A stretch of DNA of 64,000 nucleotides from the NCBI GenBank assembly GCA_949361645.1, contig OX442431.1:3717550-3781549 (forward strand). Reading direction: 5' to 3'. The notes beneath the pieces are model-generated. The model made no database searches and was not told where the DNA came from. It saw nothing but the letters and a program-made list of their open reading frames with translations. The translations under genes were made by a program, and so were the position numbers. This DNA is from Spongilla lacustris. Lineage: Eukaryota; Porifera; Demospongiae; Spongillida; Spongillidae. Positions 43,938-56,699 of the stretch are shown piece after piece. How positions within the stretch are numbered: position 1 is the stretch's first letter; the number at the start of each line of letters is the position of its first letter.

Positions 43938-46900
43938 GTGCACCTGTGGGCTCTAATTTCTATTTGAGGTTTGTTTCAAGTGAGGGTCTGTACACATCTG
44001 TCTAGAACATTTGAAGAGTGCAACCTTGGGCAGATGAAGACTGTCCTCCCAACTGCCTTCGTCTTCCGCCAAGAGAAGGGCATTCCTGGTACCTATGGGA
44101 ACCTGAGGGAGAGGGAACAGTACCACCTTACCATTGAGTGTGGTGGACTTAAGGAAGAGAAGTACTTGGACAGTGCAGCCCTGGTGGAAAGGACACAGGC
44201 CTTCAGGAATGGTCTGCTAAAAATAGTGTTTAACCACCACAAGGTAACATCAGATCAGTTTGGAAGTTGCATGTTGTGATGGTTTTCATCACCTTTATCT
44301 TGTACCTTCTTGTTGTGATCTTGTCTTCATGTGATGTTTTCTTTACCTCCTATTAGTCTTTTTTGAAAACAAGGTTACTTCCTATTGATATTCCGGAGAA
44401 GGAGATCATATGGTGGCACCCCAATTTTGATCTAAAAGCAGTGCCTGATGTGGAGGTGGCAGAGCTACCTAAACCTCCATTGAAAGGTAAAATTGCAGAG
44501 CTCTGACATCTTTAGTGTGAGGTGCATGAGCATGGCTGGCTACTCAGTTTCAGCTGAAAGTAAATGAATTTGATTTGCCTATGATTTTTCTACACCAGAG
44601 TCCTATACTACTGCAAGAGATGTGCTTGCCGCTGCCCACCACAGCTTTGCCTTCAAGTTACAAAGGGCATTGGCAAACTCAAGCAGTCAGAAATGTGATG
44701 AAACACCTCATAGCCCTGCTATACCTCCTAGTCCTGTTACACCTACAGCTCCTCAACTTGACCCCACTTTGGTTGGAATCTCGCCTCTGCTTCTAGAGAG
44801 AGTAAGCACGAGAGGAAGGGAGGGAGGGAAGAGGACCAAATATAGTACACATGTTTATATGCGAATGTAAACTTGTGTACTTCAGATTCGATTGAAGGAA
44901 GCAGCAAGGGCAACTGCAGTGATCACCAGAGACCCTGCAGTGGAGAAGAAGTTATGCATGCTTGAGAAGTTGCCCAAGATGTGCCGAATTGTGAAGAGGT
45001 ATCCTTGGGCCATAGTACAGCTGTGTGTGCATTGCCTCCTCTTATACTGTGGTCTTTGACATCTAATCCAGCTATTTTGTTAGTGAACAGAAAGCTGCTC
45101 TGCTCCAAGATGATGTTGTACAGAAAGTATCAGAAAGCTCTGGTGTACCTAAAGGTATATGGTTTTGGATAATTGCACATGCATATATAATTTGGTTCAG
45201 TTATAGCAACAATCATTGGGTGTGACTTAGCTAATGTGTGAACCTAGCATTTTTGTATATGCATTGCTTTAACCTCCCCTGCCCTCATGCCACTGCCACT
45301 ACTTAATGTGGTTTTACTGGTTGATACAAATGTGCAAAGTGTCTGCTCTAGTGCAAAGTGTCTGCTCTAGTGCAAAGTGTCTGCTCTAGTGCAAAGTGTC
45401 TGCTCTAGTGCAAAGTGTCTGCTCTAGTGCAAAGTGTCTGCTCTAGTGCAAAGTGCAAAGTGTCTGCTCTAGTGCTTCCACAATTTAATTAAGTTGATAC
45501 TACTTAGTAGGGTGTTCACAGTATATTGGCAATGATTGGATCATTCTAATCTATGTGTGAGACTATCTTGGGTCCAATAGCCACAACTGTGTATTATAAA
45601 AGAATGGCCTTGCTCATAGCCGAAAAACACAATAACCCATATAGTTCCACTCTGTTTTGGCTAAGATGCAAGTTGGATTTCTCTTTATTGACTCCATATT
45701 CTACTAAGTGGAAAAGTTCCAAAGAGCAATTTCCACGGTGATTTGCAGTTATTCTGGTGAGACTACCAAATGCATGCAAATTGCCCCAATTCATGACATC
45801 GTTAGGATGTCCGATATTGATATTTGGGGGGCTAAAGCACCCCGAAGCATGGTTTGTAATGCAATTTTTTTTTATCAGGCACTGTGCACAATGCAGCTAT
45901 TTAAGTCTTCTAAATTAAAGCCTAGCCATTGCACCTTCTGTGAAGGTGACAAGCAGAATTTTTTGCTATGAAACCTGCCTGATGAAGTGAGACCTGCTCC
46001 AGTCTTAAGCTACTCACTTACAGCTAATAACCAAGCACAACCCCACCATAATTTGTACCCTAGGCCTATTATATATTAGACGGGAGTCTAATTCACACGT
46101 TCTGTCAACACCCTGCGCTTATCTACCTTTTTTTCCGTCTCTCATGCGGATTTTTCGTCGGTAGAGGATTCCTTCATTCAATGAGATCAATTTATTCAAA
46201 AATAATTTCATGCACATTATCCACATACCACTGGGTTTGACAATAGACATATCATTTTTTAGGGTACAATACATATTCGTGCATTACATGTAGCCCTAGC
46301 ATTGTGTTCATAACCAAAATCATTTGGATGATTATGAGTAGTGCCTAAGATATATAGCACAAGTGCAAACGTATTTATAATATACGTATATTTTCATTAA
46401 GGACCAAATTGATGCCTAATGCCTTTGGGACAGTCAATCTCTTTGCACAGCCAAAAACAACAACTCATAGTGCATCAGCAGTGATTCAGAGACAGTTCAT
46501 AACAAAACTCAATCTGGTTACGAGACTAAGTATGTATGGGAGACTAATATAAGCCTGACCTAGGCCCCCCCCCCCCCCCCCCCCCCCTTCCGTCACTGTC
46601 ATAAAATCCTAACTAATATAGTCACTAATATGAAATAAGATATAAAAACGGTGGCATTAATGGCATTGATGGTGGGCACAAAATGGAAGGGAACAAGTGT
46701 TTGAGATATATTACTATATTTAGCAACATAAATGTAATGCCATTCTACAAAAGTGCATCTCCAAACACTTGTTCCCTTTCATTCTACACCCACCAACATT
46801 CTCAGAAAGAATTTTTAGGGATTTAATAAAATCGTTGCATTCTTTTGTGGACACCTGATATATAAGTCCACTCCCTTCAATTGTTAGATGACGGTGTGGG

Positions 46901-47370
46901 AAGAAGGGGGGTTGTTGTACTCAAATGTTAGGTATATATGTGCATTTGCCTTTTAAACCTTGCAACTTACAAACATGGCTTTTAATTTAAATTAGTTTAG
47001 ATGCATAATTTGTAGGCCCCAATTTAGTACAAGCAAACATGAGATTAATGCATGCCTACATTATCTGTAACTATATTAATATTGCATGCTTCTTCAAATT
47101 GATGCCTACAAATCCTATCTCATTTGCTCTTAGTAGTGAAACAACCAAGGCATCTCAGTATGCATGTGTCTGTGTAGAAATTTTTGTGTACCAGCTGTTT
47201 TGATGTATACTGCAGAATGTGTTGAAGAACACCTACGACTGCTGCGAGAAGCAGTACCAGAGTGGATGGCATTAGTTACCGTTAGGAACAGAGACTACTT
47301 GAAAATCAAGAAGCAAATGGAAATGAAGACAATAATTGGACTATTAGAACAGTATGGTGCAAATGAATAG
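39909..47370 (+). CDS. CDT1: DNA replication licensing factor CDT1, 8 exons, 407 aa
   Basis: CDT1 loads the MCM2-7 helicase onto origins with ORC and CDC6 in G1 and is inhibited by geminin. Exons: 39909-40069, 40249-40401, 44006-44243, 44357-44486, 44599-44801, 44886-44998, 45084-45154, 47216-47370. All introns are GT-AG, phases match throughout, and the sum is 1224 nt. Residues 3-11 (LHDYLPIKR) resemble the PIP degron that couples CDT1 destruction to PCNA and CRL4-Cdt2. The geminin-binding winged-helix region spans about 60-228 (LLEKFRCADTIVNML, TFEECNLGQMKTV, WWHPNFDLKAVPDVE). The C-terminal MCM-binding winged helix spans about 290-400 (LLERIRLKEAARA, LEKLPKMCRIVKR, LREAVPEWMALV). At 407 aa it is shorter than human CDT1 (546 aa), mainly in the N-terminal linker. 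Start choice rests on the degron-like motif. Intron 2 (3.6 kb) and intron 7 (2.1 kb) hold MITEs and tandem repeats. No break seen. Confidence 0.93.
41590..41842. repeat. Palindromic MITE in CDT1 intron 2
   Basis: ctgagaaagttggtggtata and its complement close arms of about 100 bp (gggaacaagggattggagat on both). The central loop contains aacaacataaatctaatcct. The same family occurs at 1-110 and 46633-46818. Confidence 0.85.
42290..42362 (-). repeat. Hairpin-headed repeat, minus orientation
   Basis: On the complement: gagagttacgcagtaactctc (palindrome) followed by atataggatttg and ccgtatcatgaatatcatt. Same layout as the heads at 32066 and 35566, with a different stem. Confidence 0.55.
43565..43615 (-). 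repeat. Hairpin-headed repeat, minus orientation
   Basis: On the complement: aaccctaataggtt followed by ccatataggatttgtgccat and atcatgaatgccatt. A further member of the group at 42290. Confidence 0.5.
43840..43935 (+). repeat. (AC)48 microsatellite in CDT1 intron 2
   Basis: About 48 uninterrupted CA units. It ends about 70 bp before the exon 3 acceptor. Confidence 0.97.
45340..45475 (+). repeat. 19-bp tandem repeat in CDT1 intron 7
   Basis: tgtctgctctagtgcaaag repeats about seven times, nearly without change. Confidence 0.95.
46562..46587 (+). repeat. C homopolymer in CDT1 intron 7
   Basis: About 22 or more consecutive C. Confidence 0.9.
46633..46818. repeat. Shortened palindromic MITE in CDT1 intron 7
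   Basis: gggaacaagtgtttgagata at the left pairs with atctccaaacacttgttccc at the right. Related to 41590-41842 but with part of one arm deleted. Confidence 0.75.
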
Positions 47371-47530
47371 CTGCTGGTTCTTCTGTGCATGCGTTTGTGT
47401 GTGGTGTGTGTTTGTGTGTGTGTATCTTTGTTATTTATTTAACATAAAACACAAACAACAAGTTATAGGTGACAGTTATTCAGCTTACACCCCAGCAATA
47501 TAGCAATACAGCTACTAGGCACAGTAATGG

Positions 47531-47665
47531 CAGGGGGCGGATCCAGGAATAATAATAAAAGTGGGAGGGGGGGGGGGGGATTAACCCCAGCTAGGGGGTC
47601 TGGAGGAGCGCTGCAAGGGTCTGGGGCGGAGGCCCAGACGACAATGCTTTTTTTTTAATTGTATG
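47531..47665 (+). mobile_element. hAT-family left end fragment
   Basis: Starts CAGGGGGCGGATCCAGGAAT, then a G-run, then the family hairpin tctggggcggaggcccaga near 47619. No right end or TSD found; it lies about 160 bp after the CDT1 stop. Confidence 0.55.
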
Positions 47666-47850
47666 AAGGTTAAAGACCATGTGGAAGTTAACCCCACATT
47701 CCTCAGCCGCACATTTTAAAATGAATAGGTTTAACATTCCTCACGCGGCGGGCACAGAAGCGCGCGCTTAATAGATCGTGAACGTAAACACTGTTATATG
47801 GAGTTGCTTCGCCGAGATCGTGAGCTGTACGATGTAGTCATAGGGTAGAT

Positions 47851-50800
47851 GTGTACCTGTGCCAACCACGGACTCAACATCAGGCGCGGATCCTGAACAC
47901 TGGACCAGCTAGGAGCGTGTCCACAACTAATAAGTACTTACAAGCTAAGCTGACCTATGGAGATGGATGTCATTCTTGTCAGTTGCAAAGCATATTGAGG
48001 CAAAGTGTGACCTGTTCCTTGTACACACAGAGTAGGTGTGTCTCTGTGCCTACTGGGGACCCAACGCTATGGGTGGATTTTGAACACTGGGGGTGTGACC
48101 ACGACTAATAAGTACTTACAAGCTGACCTATGCCATTCTTGTGAGTTGCAAAGCACATTGAGGCAAAGTGTGAGCTGTTCCTTGTACCCACAGAGTAGGT
48201 GTGTCTCTGTGCCAACTGGTGACCCAACGCTATGAGTGGATTTTGAACATTGGGGGTGTGACCACGACTAATAAGTACTTACTAGCTGAGTTATAACATT
48301 CTTGCGAGTTGCAAAGCACATTGAGGCAAAGTGTGAGCTGTTCCTTGTACCCACAGAGTAGATGTGTCTCTGTGCCTACTGGTGACCCAACGCTATGAGT
48401 GGATTTTGAACATTGGGGGTGTGACCACGACTAATAAGTACTTACAAGCTGACCTATGCCATTCTTGTGAGTTGCAAAGCACATTGAGGCAAAGTGTGAG
48501 CTGTTCCTTGTACCCACAGAGTAGGTGTGTCTCTGTGCCAACTGGTGACCCAACGCTATGAGTGGATTTTGAACATTGGGGGTGTGACCACGACTAATAA
48601 GTACTTACTAGCTGAGTTATAACATTCTTGCGAGTTGCAAAGCACATTGAGGCAAAGTGTGAGCTGTTCCTTGTACCCACAGAGTAGATGTGTCTCTGTG
48701 CCTACTGGTGACCCAACGCTATGAGTGGATTTTGAACATTGGGGGTGTGACCACGACTAAAAAGTACTTACTAGCTGAGTTATACCATTCTTGTGAGTTG
48801 CAAAGCACATTGAGGCAAAGTGTGAGCTGTTCCTTGTACCCACAGAGTAGGTGTGTCTCTGTGCCTACTGGTGACCCAACGCTATGGGTGGATTTTAAAC
48901 ACTGGGGGTGTGACCACGACTAATAAGTACTTACAAGCTGACCTATGCCATTCTTGTTCCTTGTACCCACAGAGTAGGTGTGTCTCTGTGCCTACTGGTG
49001 ACCCAACGCTATGGGTGGATTTTAAACACTGGGGGTATGACCACGACTAATAAGTACTTACAAGCTGACCTATGCCATTCTTGTGAGTTGCAAAGCACAT
49101 TGAGGCAAAGTGTGAGCTGTTCCTTGTACCCACAGAGTAGATGTGTCTCTGTGCCAACTGGTGACCCAACGCTATGAGTGGATTTTGAACATTGGGGGTG
49201 TGACCACGACTAATCAGTACTTACTAGCTGAGTTATACCATTCTTGTGAGTTGCAAAGCACATTGAGGCAAAGTGTGAGCTGTTCCTTGTACCCACAGAG
49301 TAGGTGTGTCTCTGTGCCTACTAGTGACTCAACGCTATGAGTGGATTTTGAACATTGGGGGTGTGACCACGACTAATAAGTACTTACAAGCTGACCTATG
49401 CCATTCTTGTGAGTTGCAAAGCACATTGAGGCAAAGTGTGAGCTGTTCCTTGTACCCACAGAGTAGGTGTGTCTCTGTGCCAACTGGTGACCCAACGCTA
49501 TGGGTGGATTTTAAACACTGGGGGTGTGACCACGACTAATAAGTACTTACAAGCTGAACTATGCCATTCTTGTGAGTTGCAAAGCACATTGAGGCAAAGT
49601 GTGAGCTGTTCCTTGTACCCACAGAGTAGGTGTGTCTCTGTGCCAACTGGTGACCCAACGCTATGGGTGGATTTTAAACACTGGGGGTGTGACCACGACT
49701 AATAAGTACTTACAAGCTGAACTATGCCATTCTTGTGAGTTGCAAAGCACATTGAGGCAAAGTGTGAGCTGTTCCTTGTACCCACAGAGTAGGTGTGTCT
49801 CTGTGCCAACTGGTGACCCAACGCTATGGGTGGATTTTAAACACTGGGGGTGTGACCACGACTAATAAGTACTTACAAGCTGAACTATGCCATTCTTGTG
49901 AGTTGCAAAGCACATTGAGGCAAAGTGTGAGCTGTTCCTTGTACCCACAGAGTAGGTGTGTCTCTGTGCCAACTGGTGACCCAACGCTATGAGTGGATTT
50001 TGAACATTGGGGGTGTGACCACGACTAATAACTACTTACTAGCTGAGTTATACCATTCTTGTGAGTTGCAGAGCACATTGAGGCAAAGTGTGAGCTGTTC
50101 CTTGTACCCACAGAGTAGATGTGTCTCTGTGCCAACTGGTGACCCAACGCTATGGGTGGATTTTGAACATTGGGGGTGTGACCACGACTAATAAGTACTT
50201 ACTAGCTGAGTTATACCATTCTTGTGTGTTGCAGAGCACATTGAGGCAAAGTGTGAGCTGTTCCTTGTACCCACAGAGTAGATGTGTCTCTGTGCCAACT
50301 GGTGACCCAACGCTATGAGTGGATTTTGAACATTGGGGGTGTGACCACGACTAATAAGTACTTACTAGCTGAGTTATACCATTCTTGTGAGTTGCAAAGT
50401 ACATTGAGGCAAAGTGTGAGCTGTTCCTTGTACCCACAGAGTAGGTGTGTCTCTGTGCCGACTGGGGACCCAACGCTATGGGTGGATTTTGAACACTGGG
50501 GGTGTGACCACGACTAATAAGTACTTACAAGCTGAACTATGCCGTTCTTGTGAGTTGCAAAGCACATTGAGACAAAGTGTGAGCTGTTCCTTGTACCCAC
50601 AGAGTAGGTTCTTGTGAGTTACACAGCACATTGAGACAAAGTGTGAGCTGTTCCTTGTACCCACAGAGTAGGTGTGTCTCTGTGCCAACTGGTGACCCAA
50701 CGCTATGAGTGGATTTTGAACACTGGGGGTGTGACCACGACTAATAAGTACTTACAAGCTGACCTATGCCATTCTTGTGAGTTGCAAAGCACATTGAGGC

Positions 50801-53800
50801 AAAGTGTGAGCTGTTCCTTGTACCCACAGAGTAGGTGTGTCTCTGTGCCTACTGGTGACCCAACGCTATGGGTGGATTCTAAACACTGGGGGTGTGACCA
50901 CGACTAATAAGTACTTACTAGCTGAATTATGCCATTCTTGTGAGTTACAAAGCACATTGAGGCAAAGTGTGAGCTGTTCCTTGTACCCACAGAGTAGGTG
51001 TGTCTCTGTGCCAACTGTGGACCCAACGCTATGAGTGGATTTTGAACACTGGGGGTGTGACCACGACTAATAAGTACTTACAAGCTGAACTATGCCGTTC
51101 TTGTGAGTTGCAAAGCACATTGAGACAAAGTGTGAGCTGTTCCTTGTACCCACAGAGTAGGTGTGTCTCTGTGCCTACTGGTGACCCAATGCTATGGGTG
51201 GATTCTAAACACTGGGGGTGTGACCACGACTAATAAGTACTTAAAAGCTGAACTATGCCATTCTTGTGAGTTACAAAGCACATTGAGACAAAGTGTGAGC
51301 TGTTCCTTGTACCCACAGAGTAGGTGTGTCTCTGTGCCAACTGGGGACCCAACGCTATGAGTGGATTTTGAACACTGGGGGTGTGACCACGACTAATAAG
51401 TACTTACAAGCTGACCTATGCCATTCTTGTGAGTTGCAAAGCACATTGAGGCAAAGTGTGAGCTGTTCCTTGTACCCACAGAGTAGGTGTGTCTCTGTGC
51501 CAACTGGGGACCCAACGCTATGAGTGGATTTTGAACATTGGGGGTGTGACCACGACTAATAAGTACTTACTAGCTGAGTTATACCATTCTTGTGAGTTGC
51601 AAAGCACATTGAGGCAAAGTGTGAGCTGTTCCTTGTACCCACAGAGTAGATGTGTCTCTGTGCCTACTGGGGACCCAATGCTATGAGTGGATTTTGAACA
51701 CTGGGGGTGTGACCACGACTAATACAAGCTGAACTATGCCATTCTTGTGAGTTGCAAAGCACATTGAGACAAAGTGTGAGCTGTTCCTTGTACCCACAGA
51801 GTAGGTGTGTCTCTGTGCCTACTGGTGACCCAACGTTACGGGTGGATTTTAAACACTGGGGGTGTGACCACGACTGATAAGTACTTACAAGCTGACCTAT
51901 GCCATTCTTGTGAGTTGCAAAGCACATTGAGGCAAAGTGTGAGCTGTTCCTTGTACCCACAGAGTAGGTGTGTCTCTGTGCCTACTGGTGACCCAACGCT
52001 ATGAGTGGATTTTGAACACTGGGGGTGTGACCACGACTAATAAGTACTTACAAGCTGACCTATGCCATTCTTGTGAGTTGCAAAGCACATTGAGGCAAAG
52101 TGTGAGCTGTTCCTTGTACCCACAGAGTAGGTGTGTCTCTGTGCCAACTGGTGACCCAACGCTATGAGTGGATTTTGAACATTGGGGGTGTGACCACGAC
52201 TAATAAGTACTTACTAGCTGAGTTATACCATTCTTGTGAGTTGCAAAGCACATTGAGGCAAAGTGTGAGCTGTTCCTTGTACCCACAGAGTAGGTGTGTC
52301 TCTGTGCCTACTGGGGACCCAATGCTATGAGTGGATTTTGAACACTGTGGGTGTGACCACGACTAATACAAGCTGAACTATGCCATTCTTGTGAGTTGCA
52401 AAGCACATTGAGACAAAGTGTGAGCTGTTCCTTGTACCCACAGAGTAGGTGTGTCTCTGTGCCTACTGGTGACCCAACGCTATGGGTGGATTTTAAACAC
52501 TGGGGGTGTGACCACGACTAATAAGTACTTACAAGCTGACCTATGCCATTCTTGTGAGTTGCAAAGCACATTGAGGCAAAGTGTGAGCTGTTCCTTGTAC
52601 CCACAGAGTAGGTGTGTCTCTGTGCCTACTGGTGACCCAACGCTATGGGTGGATTTTAAACACTGGGGGTGTGACCACGACTAATAAGTACTTACAAGCA
52701 GACCTATGCAATTCTTGTGAGTTGCAAAGCACATTGAGGCAAAGTGTGAGCTGTTCCTTGTACCCACAGAGTAGTGTGTCTCTGTGCCAACTGGTGACCC
52801 AACGCTATGAGTGGATTTTGAACATTGGGGGTGTGACCACGACTAATAAGTACTTACTAGCTGAGTTATACCATTCTTGTGAGTTGCAAAGCACATTGAG
52901 GCAAAGTGTGAGCTGTTCCTTGTACCCACAGAGTAGGTGTGTCTCTGTGCCTACTGGGACCCAACTCTATGGGTGGATTTTGAACACTGGGGGTGTGACC
53001 ACGACTAATAAGTACTTACAAGCTGAACTATGCCATTCTTGTGAGTTGCAAAGCACATTGAGACAAAGTGTGAGCTGTTCCTTGTACCCACAGAGTAGGT
53101 TCTTGTGAGTTACACAGCACATTGAGACAAAGTGTGAGCTGTTCCTTGTACCCACAGAGTAGGTGTGTCTCTGTGCCAACTGTGGACCCAACGCTATGAG
53201 TGGATTTTGAACACTGGGGGTGTGACCACGACTAATAAGTACTTACAAGCTGAACTATGCCGTTCTTGTGAGTTGCAAAGCACATTGAGACAAAGTGTGA
53301 GCTGTTCCTTGTACCCACAGAGTAGGTGTGTCTCTGTGCCTACTGGTGACCCAATGCTATGGGTGGATTCTAAACACTGGGGGTGTGACCACGACTAATA
53401 AGTACTTAAAAGCTGAACTATGCCATTCTTGTGAGTTACAAAGCACATTGAGACAAAGTGTGAGCTGTTCCTTGTACCCACAGAGTAGGTGTGTCTCTGT
53501 GCCAACTGGGGACCCAACGCTATGAGTGGATTTTGAACACTGGGGGTGTGACCACGACTAATAAGTACTTACAAGCTGACCTATGCCATTCTTGTGAGTT
53601 GCAAAGCACATTGAGGCAAAGTGTGAGCTGTTCCTTGTACCCACAGAGTAGGTGTGTCTCTGTGCCAACTGGGGACCCAACGCTATGAGTGGATTTTGAA
53701 CACTGGGGGTGTGACCACGACTAATAAGTACTTACAAGCTGAACTATGCCGTTCTTGTGAGTTGTAAAGCACATTGAGACAATGTGTGAGCTGTTCCTTG

Positions 53801-55790
53801 TACCCACAGAGTAGGTTCTTGTGAGTTACAAAGCACATTGAGACAAAGTGTGAGCTGTTCCTTGTACCCACAGAGTAGGTGTGTCTCTGTGCCAACTGTG
53901 GACCCAACGCTATGAGTGGATTTTGAACACTGGGGGTGTGACCACGACTAATAAGTACTTACAAGCTGAACTATGCCGTTCTTGTGAGTTGCAAAGCACA
54001 TTGAGACAAAGTGTGAGCTGTTCCTTGTACCCACAGAGTAGGTGTGTCTCTGTGCCTACTGGTGACCCAACGCTATGGGTGGATTCTAAACACTGGGGGT
54101 GTGACCACGACTAATAAGTACTTACTAGCTGAACTATGCCGTTCTTGTGAGTTGCAAAGCACATTGAGACAAAGTGTGAGCTGTTCCTTGTACCCACAGA
54201 GTAGGTGTGTCTCTGTGCCTACTGGTGACGCAACGCTATGGGTGGATTCTAAACACTGGGGGTGTGACCACGACTAATAAGTACTTACTTGCTGAACTAT
54301 GCCATTCTTGTGAGTTACAAAGCACATTGAGACAAAGTGTGAGCTGTTCCTTGTACCCACAGAGTAGATGTGTCTCTGTGCCTACTGGGGACCCAACGCT
54401 ATGGGTGGATTTTGAACACTGGGGGTGTGACCATGACTAATAAGTACTTACAAGCTGACCTATGCCGTTCTTGTGAGTTGCAAAGCACATTGAGACAAAG
54501 TGTGAGCTGTTCCTTGTACCCACAGAGTAGGTGTGTCTCTTTGCCTACTGGTGACCCAACGCTATGTGTGGATTCTAAACACTGGGGGTGTGACCACGAC
54601 TAATAAGTACTTACAAGCTGAACTATGCCGTTCTTGTGAGTTGCAAAGCACATTGAGACAAAGTGTGAGCTGTTCCTTGTACCCACAGAGTAGGTGTGTC
54701 TTTGTGCCAACTGGGGATCCAACACTATGGGTGGATTTTGGACACTGGGGGTGTGACCACGACTAATGAGTATTTATCAGCTGAGTTATGCCATTTTTGT
54801 GAGTTGCAAAGCACATTGAGGCATAGTGTGAGCTGTTCCTTGTACCCACAGAGTAGATGTGTCTTTGTGCCAACTGGGGACCCAACGCTATGGGTGGATT
54901 TTGAACACTGGGGGTGTGACCACCACTTTAGATATTGTTACAAGCTGACCTATGCCGTTCTTGTGAGTTACAAAGCACATTGAGGCAAAGTGTGAGCTGT
55001 TCCTTGTACCCACAGAGTAGGTGTGTCTTTATGCTAACGCTATGGGTGGATTTAGGACACTGGGGGTGTGACCACGACTAATAAGTACTTACAATGTATC
55101 AGCTGAGTTATGCCATTCTTGTGAGTTGCAAAGCACATTGAGGCAAAGTGTGAGCTGTTCCTTGTACCCACAGAGTAGGTGTGTCTTTGTGCCAACTGGG
55201 GACCCAACGCTATGGGTGGATTTTGAACACTGGGGGTGTGACCACGACTAATAAGTACTTATCAGCTGAGTTATGCCATTCTTGTGAGTTACAAACCACA
55301 TTGAGGCAAAGTGTGAGCTTTTCCTTGTACCCACAGAGTAGTTGTGTCTCTGTGCCAACTGGGGACCCAACGCTATGAGTGGATTTTGAACATTGGGGGT
55401 GTGACCAGAATTAATGGGTACATACAAACTGACCTATGGAGATGGATGTCATTCTTGTGAGTTGCAAAGCACATTGAGGCACGATCTGAGCTTTTGCATG
55501 TACCCACTGGGTAGATATGTCTATGTGCCAATCAGGGACCCAATGTCATGCGCAGATTTTGGACACTGGGGGTGTGACCTCAGAGCTATTAAGTACTTGC
55601 AAGCTCACCTATGGAGATAGTTGTCATTCTGGTGAGTTTCTAAGCACATTCAGGGAAGCTCTGAGCTGTTTTGTGTACTTGCAGGGTAGGTGTGTCTATG
55701 TTCCTATCAGGGACCCAACATCATGTGCAGATGATCCTGAAAACTGGTCCAGCTGGGGTTTCGTCTGCAGCTATTAAGTATGACGTATTG
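47851..55790 (+). repeat. 163-bp satellite array, roughly 48 units
   Basis: The unit runs from tgtgtctctgtgccaactgg through gggggtgtgaccacgactaa, taagtactta and cattcttgtgagttgcaaag to gagctgttccttgtacccac. Inner units are nearly identical; the first and last few are diverged. Variants include a 127-bp unit (48853-48979), 64-bp partial duplications (near 50608, 53099 and 53816) and 12-bp deletions (near 51724 and 52366). The 65-77-aa frames repeating every 163 bp arise because 163 leaves remainder 1 on division by 3, so each unit shifts frame and closes in the next. No gene is implied. Confidence 0.97.
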
Positions 55791-55799
55791 AGATGGATG

Positions 55800-56600
55800 C
55801 CATTCTTGTGAGTTGCAAATGGTCTTATAGATATGTGATTTAATGTATATTATTATCATTTAGATCCATCAAACGGTTCATCAGAACCTTTGGTCATCAT
55901 AGATCAGCTATACTCTGAACTATTTATCTTTTATGTATCTTGTTTACCTACTGCCATAAATTTGTAATGTGAATAATAATGTTACCCTGGTTGAAATCTG
56001 TTAATATTTGTACTTGTGATTGTGTGTGTGAGGTTGTGCATGTGTGTGTATGAAACTGAGTGATGATATAATGGTACATGTATACTTAGATGTATAGGGA
56101 TGAGTAGTGACCGAATATGGATACACGTAGAAGTAGATGTGGTATTTTTGATACATATATAGGCAAAGGGTTGAGGAGTGTCCTTCACATCCACGCATGT
56201 GCAAGTATATTTGCATTTTCTCTCCATCCAATATCCCATGCAGGATATGACAACATCTTTGTTCATGTAGTGGGTGGCATATGGTCTTGTATAAATTGTA
56301 TAATTATGTGTAATTATATAAATTATATACATGTATACTTGGCACAGTACATTTGTACTCCTATGCAAGTTACTTGGGATGGTAAGTTAACTTCAGCTTA
56401 TTAAGTTTTCTTGTATTATAGAATGTGCTATTTTATAGCCACCTCTGTAGACGAAAGCACAAGTGCACTTGCAAAATACATTGCTGACACAGGGGAGACA
56501 CCTCCATAAGATGCATCATATATAATGAATCAAGTGGTTACTTGTACCTAGCTGCACAAGCTTTGTTGAGAAAATCAAATCCATCCTATATCTTTATGGC
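55800..56600. other. No recognisable gene
   Basis: AT-rich sequence after the satellite; TG-rich stretches near 56010-56060. Confidence 0.4.
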
Positions 56601-56619
56601 ATCATTTACTTCATAGTGC

Positions 56620-56696
56620 CATGTGTACATGTACATGTGTACATGTACATGTGTACATGTACATGTGTACATGTACATGTGTACATGTACATGTGG
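56620..56696 (+). repeat. Palindromic 14-bp repeat of TGTACATG
   Basis: gtgtacatgtacat repeats about five times. Every unit contains the self-complementary core tgtacatgtaca. Confidence 0.95.
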
Positions 56697-56699
56697 GTA

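Noticed and set aside
43734..43967. Thr-His repeat frames
   Set aside because: Simple translation of the (AC)48 microsatellite within a CDT1 intron.
47851..55378. A ladder of 65-77-aa frames beginning MSLC, which looks like a tandem gene family
   Set aside because: The spacing equals the 163-bp satellite unit. Each unit shifts the frame by one, so every frame closes in the next unit; there are no splice-consistent genes.
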